A stretch of 64,000 nucleotides of DNA from Bin87 sp965220265 (lineage in GTDB: Bacteria; Chloroflexota; Dehalococcoidia; Lucifugimonadales; UBA3495): NCBI GenBank assembly GCA_965220265.1, contig CBDCPM010000004.1, forward strand, positions 3,968,001 to 4,032,000. The letters run 5' to 3'. Positions 41,620-49,781 of the stretch are shown in pieces. The notes below the pieces were generated by a model, which worked only from the letters and a program-made list of their open reading frames with translations, did no database searches and was not told where the DNA came from. A program made the translations under genes and the position numbers. Position 1 is the stretch's first letter. Each line of letters begins with the position of its first letter.

Positions 41620-43467
41620 ATGAAAATCGCGGTCTGCGTCAAGTTCGTTCCCGTGGTGTCGCGCATTGAGTTCGACTACGAAAACAAGGTAATCCAGCGC
41701 GAAGGTGTCCCGTCCGAAATCAACCCCTTCGATCTGTTGGGCATCAACATGGCCGTCGACCTCAAAGCCGGCCCCGAGGACTCCGTCGTCGCGCTCTCCA
41801 TGGGCCCGCCCAACGCCGCTGAGGGCCTGACCCAGTGCTACGCTCTGGGAGTTGACAGGGGCATCCTACTTTCCGACCGCGCCCTCGCCGGCAGCGACAC
41901 CCTGGCCACCGCGCAGGCCCTCGCGTTGGCCCTCCAGCGCGAGTCCGCCGACCTCATCGTGTGCGGCCGCAACAGCAGCGACGCCGAGACCGGCCAGGTT
42001 GGACCCGAGGTCGCCGAACTGATGGGTCTGCCCCATATCAGCAACGTCCGCAAGCTGGAGATCGACCGGTCCGCTAACCGCATCGTCGCCGAGCGCGCCA
42101 CCGACGAGGGCTACCAGGTAATCGAGTGCCCGCTGCCCGCCGTGGTCTGCGTCACCGAAGGCGCTGGCCAGGAACGCTACCCCGGACGCGATGAGATGAC
42201 CGAGGCCCAGGAGCGCAGCATCGAGCATCTTACCTGCGCCGATTTAACCGACGACCTGTCGTTGTTCGGCCTCGACGGATCCCCAACCTGGGTCGAGGAT
42301 ATCCGCCTCGTCGAACCCGACCGTCTCGCCGTTGTGATCCGCGACGAAACCCCCGAGGATGCTGCCCGCCAGGTAGCCGACATGCTCCGCGATCGGCTGG
42401 CTGCCCTGTCTTCAGAGGTGGGTTCAGACTGCGGAAACGCCGCGTTGCCCCGCTACACCGGCGGTGATCGCATCATCTGGGTGGTCGCCGAGCTGGCTGC
42501 GGACGGCGTACGCCAGGTCACCCTGGAAATGCTCGGCAGGGCCCGCACCCTCACCCCAATCACCCAGAGCGAGGTGGTCGCCGTCGTAATCCAGGACGGC
42601 AGTCCGTCATCGGATTTGACCACCCAGCTGGCCGAGGCCGGCGCCGACCGCGTCCTCACCCTGGATACCACCAGCCTGGGCGTCCTCTGCGGCCGTGGGG
42701 TGTCGCGGGCTCTCTCCGACGCCGTCGCCGAGCAACCCCCGTACGCCATCCTGTTCGCCGCCACCGCAGACGGTCGCGACTTGGCCGCCCGCATCGCCGC
42801 CCGCCAGCGGCTCGGCCTCACCGGAGACGCCATCGACCTTGAAATCAACGACGCCGGCCAGCTCGTCCAGCTCAAGCCGGCCCTCGGCGGCAACGTCGTC
42901 GCCCCCATCCTGTCCAAGACCCTTCCCAACCTGGTTACCCTTCGCCCCGGCGTCCTGTCGCCCGCCGCGCCCGAATCCGGAGCCAGCGCCCTCGTCGCGG
43001 CCCTTCCATCCTCCCCCACCGACGATGTCGATGTGACCCTCATCAGCGAGCACTTCTCCGAAGAGCACGGCGCGCTGGAGCTCACCTCGGCCGAAGTCGT
43101 GGTCGGCCTGGGCATGGGCATCGGCGAGGAGAACGTAGCCGCGGCCCAACAACTCGCCTCCAGCATCGGTGCACCCATCGCCACCACCCGCAACGTCGTG
43201 CATTCCGGCTGGCTCCCCCACCACATCCAGGTCGGCATCAGTGGCCGCACCATCGCCCCGCAGGTGTACCTCGCTGTCGGAATACGTGGCGCTTTCAACC
43301 ACACCGTGGGCATCCAGAAGGTCGGCGTAATCCTTGCTATCAATCGCAACCACCGCGCCGCCATCTTCCGCGCCGCCGACTACGGCATCGTCGGCGACTG
43401 GAACGAATACCTCCCGCCGCTCATAGAGGCCATCCGACCCGTCCTTGCCGAACACGGCCTGGCCTGA
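41620..43467 (+). CDS. Single-chain electron transfer flavoprotein (beta-alpha fusion)
   Basis: 615 residues. Residues 1-260 are a complete ETF beta chain (MKIAVCVKFVP, VALSMGPPNAAEGL, CGRNSSDAETGQVGPEVAELMGLP, with AVVCVTEG). After a short linker, residues 285-615 are an ETF alpha chain ending in the FAD-binding domain (ELTSAEVVVGLGMGIGEEN, HSGWLPHHIQVGISGRTIAPQVYLAVGIRGAFNHTVGI in pieces). ETFs carry electrons from acyl-CoA and other dehydrogenases to ETF-quinone oxidoreductase. Normally the chains are separate genes; the frame is continuous here without a stop or shift. A Cys-rich ORF follows. Confidence 0.92.
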   Translation: MKIAVCVKFVPVVSRIEFDYENKVIQREGVPSEINPFDLLGINMAVDLKAGPEDSVVALSMGPPNAAEGLTQCYALGVDRGILLSDRALAGSDTLATAQALALALQRESADLIVCGRNSSDAETGQVGPEVAELMGLPHISNVRKLEIDRSANRIVAERATDEGYQVIECPLPAVVCVTEGAGQERYPGRDEMTEAQERSIEHLTCADLTDDLSLFGLDGSPTWVEDIRLVEPDRLAVVIRDETPEDAARQVADMLRDRLAALSSEVGSDCGNAALPRYTGGDRIIWVVAELAADGVRQVTLEMLGRARTLTPITQSEVVAVVIQDGSPSSDLTTQLAEAGADRVLTLDTTSLGVLCGRGVSRALSDAVAEQPPYAILFAATADGRDLAARIAARQRLGLTGDAIDLEINDAGQLVQLKPALGGNVVAPILSKTLPNLVTLRPGVLSPAAPESGASALVAALPSSPTDDVDVTLISEHFSEEHGALELTSAEVVVGLGMGIGEENVAAAQQLASSIGAPIATTRNVVHSGWLPHHIQVGISGRTIAPQVYLAVGIRGAFNHTVGIQKVGVILAINRNHRAAIFRAADYGIVGDWNEYLPPLIEAIRPVLAEHGLA

Positions 43468-43502
43468 GCCATCGGGCTCGAACCTCCCATGAAGACACCC
43501 AC

Positions 43503-43817
43503 TTGATCAGGCAGGCCTCCGATGACCAACTCCCCGCGCTGGTCGCGCAATTGGCCCGGAATCTGGCCGCCCAGGCAGGGTGCGACCCGCTAACTTTGCA
43601 GGAAGAGATCGAGGCGTTGGTCGACGTGATCACTGGGTGCCGGTGCGCCGATCCGCGGTGCTCCCACAACTGCAACTATTGCACGCCGAAATCCTGCGAA
43701 TTCGTGAATCGCCCGTACTACTGCGAAGACTGCTTTGCGTGCGTACCCGACTTGCCCTCCTTCTGCCATTGCGCCCAGCGCATCGTCATCACCATCGCCG
43801 GAGCGCATCGCCCATAA
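43503..43817 (+). CDS. Cys-rich small protein, possible iron-sulfur or zinc protein
   Basis: 104 residues, TTG start with only a weak GAAG upstream, 35 bases after the ETF stop. A helical N-terminal 45 residues are followed by a cluster of eleven Cys in 45 residues (CRCADPRC, CNYCTPKSC, YYCEDCFACV, FCHC). This density is far above background and suggests an Fe-S or multi-zinc domain. No known ferredoxin spacing fits. The location after ETF makes an electron-carrier role possible. The weak start signals lower my confidence that it is translated. Confidence 0.45.
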   Translation: MIRQASDDQLPALVAQLARNLAAQAGCDPLTLQEEIEALVDVITGCRCADPRCSHNCNYCTPKSCEFVNRPYYCEDCFACVPDLPSFCHCAQRIVITIAGAHRP

Positions 43818-44241
43818 TCACCGCAACCAAAATCATCACTGACAGTTAGATCCTCATCGCCTCCGTTGACTTCAACGCGATCCCGGCCCACGTCATCCAC
43901 GTGGCCCAAACCGCCATCCAGAACGGTCTGTCCGTGCCCCCGTGCCGGCTCCGTCAACCCACTATCGCCATCGCCGCCGACTGAACCCGCGATCTGGGAC
44001 AATCTCCGGAGCAGCGACGAGCGTCTTGACCGCGCCCACGCCTGTCCCGGCCGCGTGCCGCCTCCTGATGGTGTCAAATCGCTCGTCGATACGGCGGAAG
44101 CCTAAGCTTCACGCCTACCCGTTCAATCAACCCCTGGCGTAGCCCGCCCTCGCGGCTTACCCCACTGCGATATCCCACCGCCGCTGAGCACGCAGCCGCT
44201 GCTGCGGTGTGCGCTATGCTCATGGCGTACAATCAACCGCC
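43818..44241. other. Gene-free region with a short coding-like remnant
   Basis: 424 bases without a supported gene. One frame from about 43853 to 43984 reads like coding sequence (VDFNAIPAHVIHVAQTAIQNG) but is bounded by stops and has no start site, so it may be a fragment of a lost gene. The 3' end carries the -10 of the next gene. Confidence 0.4.
44228..44233 (+). promoter_or_regulatory. -10 element of the MFS gene; near-leaderless
   Basis: TACAAT ends 8 bases before the ATG at 44242; no Shine-Dalgarno is visible in between and no -35 match. Confidence 0.35.
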
Positions 44242-45693
44242 ATGCGCGCCCAATCCGACACTAACGCGCCTGCGATGCCTGGTCGGATCACTTGGCGCAC
44301 CTTCGTGCTGGCCTCCGCCGCCGCTCTGGGCATGGTCCTGGCGTCCTTGGACTTCGCGGTCAACGTCGGCCTCCCGGCCATGCGCGACGCCTTCAATACG
44401 GATCTCGCCTCCGTCCAATGGGTGATCGTCGTGTTTATCGCTACCCGGGCCGGCCTCGCCTTGGGCGCCGGAGCCTTCGCCGACCGTTTCGGCCTCAGGG
44501 TGGTCTACCTGTTCGGCACGGCAACCTACCTCGTGTCCATGGTGTGCCTGTCCCTATCCCCGACCCTGGAGGTGCTGGTTGGTTTCCGCGTCCTCCAGGC
44601 CTTGGGCACCGGATGCCTCTACAGCACTGCACCGGCCATCGCCGCCTCGGTCTTCCCCGAGCATCGCCGCGGCCTCTCCATGGGATTCACCTCGGCCAGC
44701 CTGGCGCTGGGTATGGTCACTTCCACCCTGGCGGCCGGACCCCTGGTGCACCTGTTCGATTGGCCCGCCGTATTCGCCGGCCGCCTGCCCTTGGCCGGCC
44801 TTGCCCTCCTGGTCGGCCTTGTGTCCGTGCCGCGTTCGTTCGGAAATCAAACAGCCGGGGGCGCAAAACCCCGGTTCGACCTTCCTGGTTCGGCCCTCGT
44901 TCTCTCGCTCCTGCTGTGCCTGATGATCGGCTTGCGCCTGGGTCAGGCCATCGGCTGGACCTCTTTGCCCGTGCTCGCCCTCCTTGCCGCCACCCTGCCG
45001 ATCCTGGTGGCATTGATCCGTGTCGAGCGAACCGCTGCGTCGCCGGTGTTGCCCGGCGCTCTGGCCCGGTTGTCCGGTTTCCAGACCGCCACCGGCGCCA
45101 TGTTCATGGGTCACTTTTCGCAATTCGTTATCTGGTTCATTTTCCCGTTCTACATCACCGACGCCCTGAACCGTGGCCCGGTTACTCTGGGAATCATGCT
45201 GGCTGTTATGTCAACCTGCAACATCCTCTCGTCACCCATCGGCGGCTGGCTTTGCGACCGTTGGGGCGTGCGCCCTGTCGGTGCAGCCGGTTTGGCTCTG
45301 TCCGCTGTCGGCCTCTTCACCATGTCCATGTTGGATGCCAACTCGGCTGTCTGGCACCCTGCAGCCGGAATCGCCATGGTCGGTCTCGGTGTGGGCTGGT
45401 ACCAGTCGGCAGCCTACGCCCTTATGCTCGGCACCGTCCCCGCCGAACGCTACGGTACCGCCTCCGGCGCCATGTCCTTGGCCCAGGCGTCGGGAACCGT
45501 CCTGTGCGTCGCCATCGTCGGCGCGGTCTTCGCCGCCCTCAGCGATCATTACGCCGCCAGCCATCCCGCCGGCACCGCGTTCCTGCTTTCCTACCGTGAC
45601 GTCTTCAGAATCGGCGGAACAACCGCGGCCCTCGCCGCAGTAACTTTCGCCCTGCGGGCCCGTCAACCCCAAATGAGCGCGCCGCCTGTTTGA
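44242..45693 (+). CDS. MFS transporter, DHA-type
   Basis: 483 residues from ATG 44242 (an in-frame ATG at 44209 precedes the -10). Twelve to fourteen hydrophobic helices. TM1 carries LASLDFAVNVGLPAM, typical of 14-TM drug-H+ antiporters, and the loop 2-3 motif A is GAFADRFGLRVVYLFG. Motif C-like GTGCLYSTAPAIAAS and a cytoplasmic loop with GWLCDRWGVRPVG follow in the second half. Substrate unknown. Its stop is 13 bases from the convergent glycosyltransferase. Confidence 0.87.
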   Translation: MRAQSDTNAPAMPGRITWRTFVLASAAALGMVLASLDFAVNVGLPAMRDAFNTDLASVQWVIVVFIATRAGLALGAGAFADRFGLRVVYLFGTATYLVSMVCLSLSPTLEVLVGFRVLQALGTGCLYSTAPAIAASVFPEHRRGLSMGFTSASLALGMVTSTLAAGPLVHLFDWPAVFAGRLPLAGLALLVGLVSVPRSFGNQTAGGAKPRFDLPGSALVLSLLLCLMIGLRLGQAIGWTSLPVLALLAATLPILVALIRVERTAASPVLPGALARLSGFQTATGAMFMGHFSQFVIWFIFPFYITDALNRGPVTLGIMLAVMSTCNILSSPIGGWLCDRWGVRPVGAAGLALSAVGLFTMSMLDANSAVWHPAAGIAMVGLGVGWYQSAAYALMLGTVPAERYGTASGAMSLAQASGTVLCVAIVGAVFAALSDHYAASHPAGTAFLLSYRDVFRIGGTTAALAAVTFALRARQPQMSAPPV

Positions 45694-45706
45694 GGCGTAC
45701 CGGTCC

Positions 45707-46741
45707 CTATCCTCGCTTCCCCACCAGGGAATCCCGGAAGATCTGCACGCAGTTCTCCCACGAATAGCCCAGCGCGTGCTCCCGCACTCGTTCGCGGTCA
45801 CACTCCAGCGCCCGCTCCACCGCAACCTGTAGATCTTCGTCCATCGCTCCGGAAACTCCATCGGCGATCACGTCTATCGGCCCGGTGACCGGATACGCCG
45901 CAACCGGCGTCCCGCAGGCCATGCTCTCGGTGATCACGTTGCCGAATGTATCGGTGCGGCTGGGAAACACCATCACGTCCGCCGACGCGTAATATTGCGC
46001 CAACTCCTGCCCGCGCTTGAACCCTACGAACGTCACCCGGTCCCCGTAACGTTGCTCCAACTCTTCGCGGTAGGGTCCGTCGCCAACCACCCAGCAACTG
46101 TACTCCGGGTGCTCCGCCAGCTCGCAAAAGTCGTCTACGCTCTTCTCCTTACTCACCCGGCCCACGTACGCCAGCACCCGCTGGGTCGGATCATCCGACT
46201 GGTACCAACCCTCGTTGCGCTGCGCGGGATGGAACAACACGGAGTCCACTCCCCGCGGCCAGACCACCAGGTTCTTGAACCTTGACTCCTGTAGGTCGTC
46301 CCTCATGCTGGGTGTTGGCACCAGGGTATGTTCCGCTCCCCCGTGGAACCACCGCATGTAGCGGGTCACCGGGCTGGAGGGCAACCCGTACATTTCCTTC
46401 ACGTACTCCGGAAACCTGGTGTGGTAGCTGGACGTGAACCGGATCCCTCGTCGCCGGCACCAAAAACGGGCGATGGTTCCCAGCGGCCCTTCCGTCGCGA
46501 TGTGCACGTAGTCCGGGTCCAGCTCGTCCAGGGATTTGTAGACCCTTACCGGCGCCACCGCCAGCCGGACCTCCGAATACCGTGGCAGCTTCACCGTTCG
46601 AAACAACAACGGATGTACCACGGTCACGTCCACGTCCTGGGTTTCAAGCCGGCTGATCACGTTGTTGAACGTGGTCACCACTCCGTTGACCTGGGGTTCC
46701 CACGCGTCCGTCACCAACGCCAGCCGAAAACGCTCAGTCAT
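45707..46741 (-). CDS. Glycosyltransferase family 4 protein
   Basis: 344 residues, GT-B fold. The N-terminal acceptor domain has LVTDAWEPQVNGVVTTF; the C-terminal nucleotide-sugar domain has AYVGRVSKEKSVDDFCEL, VVGDGPYREELEQRYGD, FPSRTDTFGNVITESMACG (EX7E motif) and GTPVAAYPVTGP. Related to glycolipid mannosyl- and glucosyltransferases such as MgtA/PimB types. It overlaps by 8 bases the upstream metallophosphoesterase remnant, a pairing seen in lipid-glycosylation loci. Confidence 0.92.
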   Translation of the reverse strand: MTERFRLALVTDAWEPQVNGVVTTFNNVISRLETQDVDVTVVHPLLFRTVKLPRYSEVRLAVAPVRVYKSLDELDPDYVHIATEGPLGTIARFWCRRRGIRFTSSYHTRFPEYVKEMYGLPSSPVTRYMRWFHGGAEHTLVPTPSMRDDLQESRFKNLVVWPRGVDSVLFHPAQRNEGWYQSDDPTQRVLAYVGRVSKEKSVDDFCELAEHPEYSCWVVGDGPYREELEQRYGDRVTFVGFKRGQELAQYYASADVMVFPSRTDTFGNVITESMACGTPVAAYPVTGPIDVIADGVSGAMDEDLQVAVERALECDRERVREHALGYSWENCVQIFRDSLVGKRG

Positions 46742-47057
46742 CGCGGTCCCTCCACCTCAACAATTCCCAGCGCCTGTCGTGATGCTCCACCACCGCGCTG
46801 CAATTTTCAACCCAGTCGCCGCAGTTCAGGTACGCGATCTCGTCGATGTTACGCATGTCCGGCGTGTGAATATGACCGCAGATCACCCCGTCAAACTGGT
46901 TCATCCTGGCATGCTCCGCCAGCAGGGCTTCAAACCTGAGAATATACGGCATCGCCGCCTTGGTCTGCCGCTTGGCGAACCCGGTGAGGCTCTTCGGCGC
47001 GATGTTGAACTTCGCCAGCATCCGGTCCGTGACGCTCATGCGTACCCACTTTACCAA
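46734..47057 (-). pseudogene. 5'-truncated UDP-2,3-diacylglucosamine diphosphatase-like metallophosphoesterase
   Basis: 107 residues corresponding only to the C-terminal part of LpxH/LpxG-like metallophosphoesterases: the helical TGFAKRQTKAAMPYILRFE segment, the metal-binding VICGHIHTPDMRNID and YLNCGDWVENCSAVVEHHD. The N-terminal metal-binding motifs (DxHxG, GDxxD, GNHD) and about 160 residues are missing. A REP-like repeat begins 44 bases upstream of the first codon, at the likely truncation point. The remnant lacks half the metal ligands and should be inactive. Confidence 0.75.
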
Positions 47058-47100
47058 ATCGGAATGCTCGATCTACTGTCCTTGCGACCCCTCTTCCACC

Positions 47101-47142
47101 TGTCATTGCGAGCGCAGCGTGGCAATCTCGTGGGCGTAGCAA
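47101..47142. repeat. REP-like repeat, copy 1
   Basis: Begins TGTCATTGCGAGCGCAGCG and ends GGGCGTAGCAA, with an imperfect TTGC/GCAA inverted core. Closely similar copies lie at 57177 and 59808. It abuts a truncated gene. Confidence 0.75.
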
Positions 47143-47199
47143 GGGGTTTCAGCAAAGGTCGTGTACTGCAGGAACGAACCCTAGCGGTTCCGCAGTTCT

Positions 47200-47219
47200 G
47201 GCCGTCACGCACGACGGCC
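47200..47219. other. Hairpin in the 47.2 kb intergenic region
   Basis: GGCCGTC-ACGCAC-GACGGCC, a perfect 7-bp stem, in the 256-base gap between the truncated metallophosphoesterase and the PLD gene. It could be a terminator for the PLD transcript on the minus strand, but no T-run follows. Confidence 0.35.
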
Positions 47220-47313
47220 CTACACCATGGTCGTGCCGGGCCCTATAACCCAAAATAACAACCCCGAAAATTGATACTTCGAAGTCAGTCGATCGCGTCA
47301 AATCGAAGATTTT

Positions 47314-48029
47314 CTACTTTGGCTTATATTTTCCGTAGCAACACAAACACAAAGGTTTGGCGAACGTGGTGTCGTTTGGCTCGCCGCAGCCATGGCAATA
47401 TTTCTCGGGATACCATTCGTTCTTGAACTGCGCCCAGCTCCCGTAACATGTTCCGCACAGAGGTTTGTTGGGATCAAAGTCTATTGTGTTTCCGCAGCGA
47501 ATGCAGTGGCCGGTAGTTTTGACCTGACGAGTGGGCAGGGTCGCAGGCTGTCTCCCCTTTGCTTGGATGGCGCGATTCGCGTGGCTGTGGCTTCTTCGCC
47601 CCATCGCAATCCCGCATTGCGTCCCAGGCGTTGCGCTTCTGCGTAGATGTCTTGATATAGTTGCCGGTCGGCATCCCGAGTCACCAGAATGCCCATCTCG
47701 TCGTTGTTCTGCTGCGAGAACTCATACAGGTTCATCGATGTAACAATGGCTGTGGTCTCGTTAAGATAGCATTTCGCGTGCAAGTTGGTGACGAAACCAG
47801 TTTCTTGGGTGGTCAAGCGGTCAATCCATTCCCGTTCCGCCGGCTGCATTTCCTTCTTGCCGTAGACAAGCGTGAAACGGATCTTTCTCCGGTCCGCATC
47901 CTCTATGAAGTTCTGCAACCGCTGATTGACTTTCAGGTAAGGACTGATGATGGTTATTTCGTCCTGTGCAAATTTGATGAGATTTTCCAACTCGGCCGAT
48001 ATCTGGGTGGTTGTGAGGAAGCGGGCCAT
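47314..48029 (-). pseudogene. PLD-like nuclease with C-terminal double zinc ribbon, frameshifted
   Basis: The first frame (ATG 48029, GGAGAAA upstream) encodes a phospholipase D-like domain with one HKD-type motif, NLHAKCYLNETTAIVTSMN, ending RLGRNAGLRWG. The remainder continues in another frame as TTGHCIRCGNTIDFDPNKPLC and YCHGCGEPNDTTFAKPLCLCC to the stop at 47314, two Cys4 zinc ribbons that related full-length proteins carry at their C-terminus. A one-base-class indel between about 47530 and 47610 (G-runs are present there) separates them. If the shift is real, the nuclease domain is still made, with an aberrant tail. A single HKD implies a dimer like the Nuc endonuclease. Confidence 0.65.
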
Positions 48030-48676
48030 GAGATTTCTCCGGGAAAGGTTTTCGGGATATTAGCATAGGGGACCGGTACGGAATATTCACAACCCGGCAT
48101 TCTTGGAGTATTTCGTCGCATGATACGCGGCGTCGACCGACCTGCCGACGCCCGCCAGCGGAGGATGGCAAGCAAAACTTGACCGGACAGCAGTATTGTC
48201 ATGGTCGGCGCTGATCATTGATTGACCGACACACATTAATGTTCAGGGCTGCTGTATTGAGTTTAATACTACAGTCGCGCTTCAAGGGAAGGACTCATAC
48301 CACTGACCGTGCCCGAGTTAGACGGCTGTCATGCAGGCTGCTGTGACTACTTTATGAGAGTGCTGACCTGCCTATCCGGTAGCCGTGGTGGAGCTGGCGG
48401 CACCAAGCCAGAGCCTTGGAATCCGTTACAAGAGGCACTTTCAGAGGCCCGCAATTCAAGTGCAACTGTAATATTAAGCCCCATCGGTCCAGCACCGCAA
48501 CGCCAGGATCCTGCGGTCCACACCGAGCCAGCGCCGTTCGCCCCCCGGGCTCGCGTCAACGAAAGCCTATTGGGGCTAAACCTTGCGCCTGGTTGCTGTC
48601 CAAAATCAGCCGGCTCCGTCGATCCAGAGCCGGCTGCAAACGTCGAAAGGACTATCTGATCGCGAGAGCAGACCTG
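48030..48676. other. Gene-free region with inverted repeats
   Basis: 647 bases with no convincing gene. It holds a PLD promoter area, a long-range inverted repeat (TTAAGCCCCATC at 48473-48484 against ATTGGGGCTAAA at 48569-48580) and a strong hairpin at 48607-48634. No match to tmRNA, RNase P or 6S RNA consensus that I can see. Confidence 0.5.
48607..48634 (-). terminator. Hairpin terminator after aprB-like gene
   Basis: AGCCGGCTC and GAGCCGGCT, a 9-bp stem with a 10-base loop. Read on the minus strand it is followed by GATTTTGG and lies 43 bases after the AprB stop. Confidence 0.55.
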
Positions 48677-49117
48677 CTATGCACCCTTCTCAGGCAACAT
48701 CAGATAATGCGGCTCACCGTACAGCACTTGTGTGCGCAGCGCATCCGCGTCCGCCGGGGCCACGCCAGCATACGGATCGATGCTCCCCCACGGCGTCGAG
48801 CGTGAAGCGAACCGGAAGTGTTCTGTCCTGCCATCCCGGAACTTAACGTCCCAGACGATATCCTGCCCCTCATAGTGCGGCTGCACCTCGGCGCCCAGCG
48901 GCACGAAGTCGGCGTAGCCGCGCACGTGGACCGCGTTTTCTGGGCACAACTTCACGCAGGCATAGCACTCGGAGCACATATCGGGTTCCTGGTTGCTGCC
49001 CTTGTTCACGACTGCATCTAATACCATCAGGTCGTTCGGACAGATATACACGCACTGCGGTCCGCCGTGCACGCCGGCGCAGGCGTTGCAGGCGGACGGA
49101 TCGACATACGTAGGCAC
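48677..49117 (-). CDS. aprB: Adenylylsulfate reductase beta subunit-like ferredoxin (AprB)
   Basis: 146 residues, GTG start with AGGAGAA upstream. Two [4Fe-4S] motifs: Cys at 10, 13, 22 and 26 (ACNACAGVHGGPQCVYICP, widened spacing) and at 48, 51, 54 and 58 (MCSECYACVKLCPE). The AprB-specific continuation VRGYADFVPLGAEV, VWDVKFRDGRTEHF and STPWGSI is clear. AprB passes electrons to AprA, the FAD subunit that reduces APS or oxidises sulfite. aprA normally follows directly, but none is present within the window. The longer insertion in the first cluster motif is unusual. Confidence 0.82.
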   Translation of the reverse strand: MPTYVDPSACNACAGVHGGPQCVYICPNDLMVLDAVVNKGSNQEPDMCSECYACVKLCPENAVHVRGYADFVPLGAEVQPHYEGQDIVWDVKFRDGRTEHFRFASRSTPWGSIDPYAGVAPADADALRTQVLYGEPHYLMLPEKGA

Positions 49118-49173
49118 GGGATTCTCCTAAAAATGGGCGGCAACACCCGCTCCACGGCAAAAGTCTGCGGCGC

Positions 49174-49182
49174 ATTGTAGCA
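49174..49182 (-). promoter_or_regulatory. Extended -10 of the aprB-like gene
   Basis: Minus strand TGCTACAAT, about 57 bases upstream of the start, so a leader of about 50 bases that includes the Shine-Dalgarno. No -35 match. Confidence 0.5.
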
Positions 49183-49208
49183 TCAATCTCTGAGCGAATG
49201 TGTTCAGT

Positions 49209-49781
49209 TCATGCGTGAGCGATCGTTGCTTCGAGACGCCGCGCCAACGCATCAAAATCCTCCGGACACTTCAATCTGATCGCGCTGATATTACGCGATG
49301 CCTCCTCGCCCAACGTCCTACGGCCGCCGCCCGGTGCATTTGTAAGACCTCTCTGCGCAGCTAATGGTTCGAAATATTGTTCCTTTACGTTAACTTCGGC
49401 GCGGACGTTTTGCCATCTCCAAGTGCCTGGCAGATCCAACCCGGCTAGGACCCACGTTTCCACCTCTTCCCAAGCATTTTCGGTGAAAAATTTGGGACCG
49501 TTTTCGAATTCGTTCTCGATCTGAGCCAACCGTTGTCGGCGTCCCGCTTGACCGTCTCGATCGACGCACAATATGAAGATGTCCGTCATTGCCTGCCGTT
49601 TCTCCACGATTTCCAGCAGACGTTCAGACTTCAGAGCCTCATCGACATTGCCCAACACTGGATCCTGACAAACCTCAACGCGCGTATTGCGCGCGCCGAT
49701 CTGCTGAAATAGCCGGGTGAAAAGCGGTTTCAGAATGTATTGGTCTTTGCTCGGGTGTTCGGGAATTATGAGGACGTTCAT
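49209..49781 (-). CDS. TOPRIM-like nuclease-fold protein paired with an AAA ATPase
   Basis: 190 residues. TOPRIM-type acidic residues: Glu in LIIPEHPSKD (strand 1) and the DxD in FILCVDRDGQAG. A family-typical ENAWEEVETWVLAGLDLPG follows. Its ATG overlaps the stop of the ATPase by four bases (ATGA), so the two are translated together. The layout (AAA_21-type ATPase then TOPRIM/DUF4276-like partner) resembles anti-phage ATPase/nuclease pairs such as OLD-like and PARIS-like systems, but I cannot assign it to a named type. Confidence 0.75.
   Translation of the reverse strand: MNVLIIPEHPSKDQYILKPLFTRLFQQIGARNTRVEVCQDPVLGNVDEALKSERLLEIVEKRQAMTDIFILCVDRDGQAGRRQRLAQIENEFENGPKFFTENAWEEVETWVLAGLDLPGTWRWQNVRAEVNVKEQYFEPLAAQRGLTNAPGGGRRTLGEEASRNISAIRLKCPEDFDALARRLEATIAHA

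Noticed and set aside
48309..48659. A 116-codon plus-strand ORF in the gene-free region
   Set aside because: Low-complexity Pro/Ala/Gly composition, GTG start, overlaps hairpins; no sign of selection as protein.
48030..48676. tmRNA, RNase P RNA or 6S RNA in the gene-free region
   Set aside because: None of the conserved cores could be found on either strand; only simple hairpins are seen.
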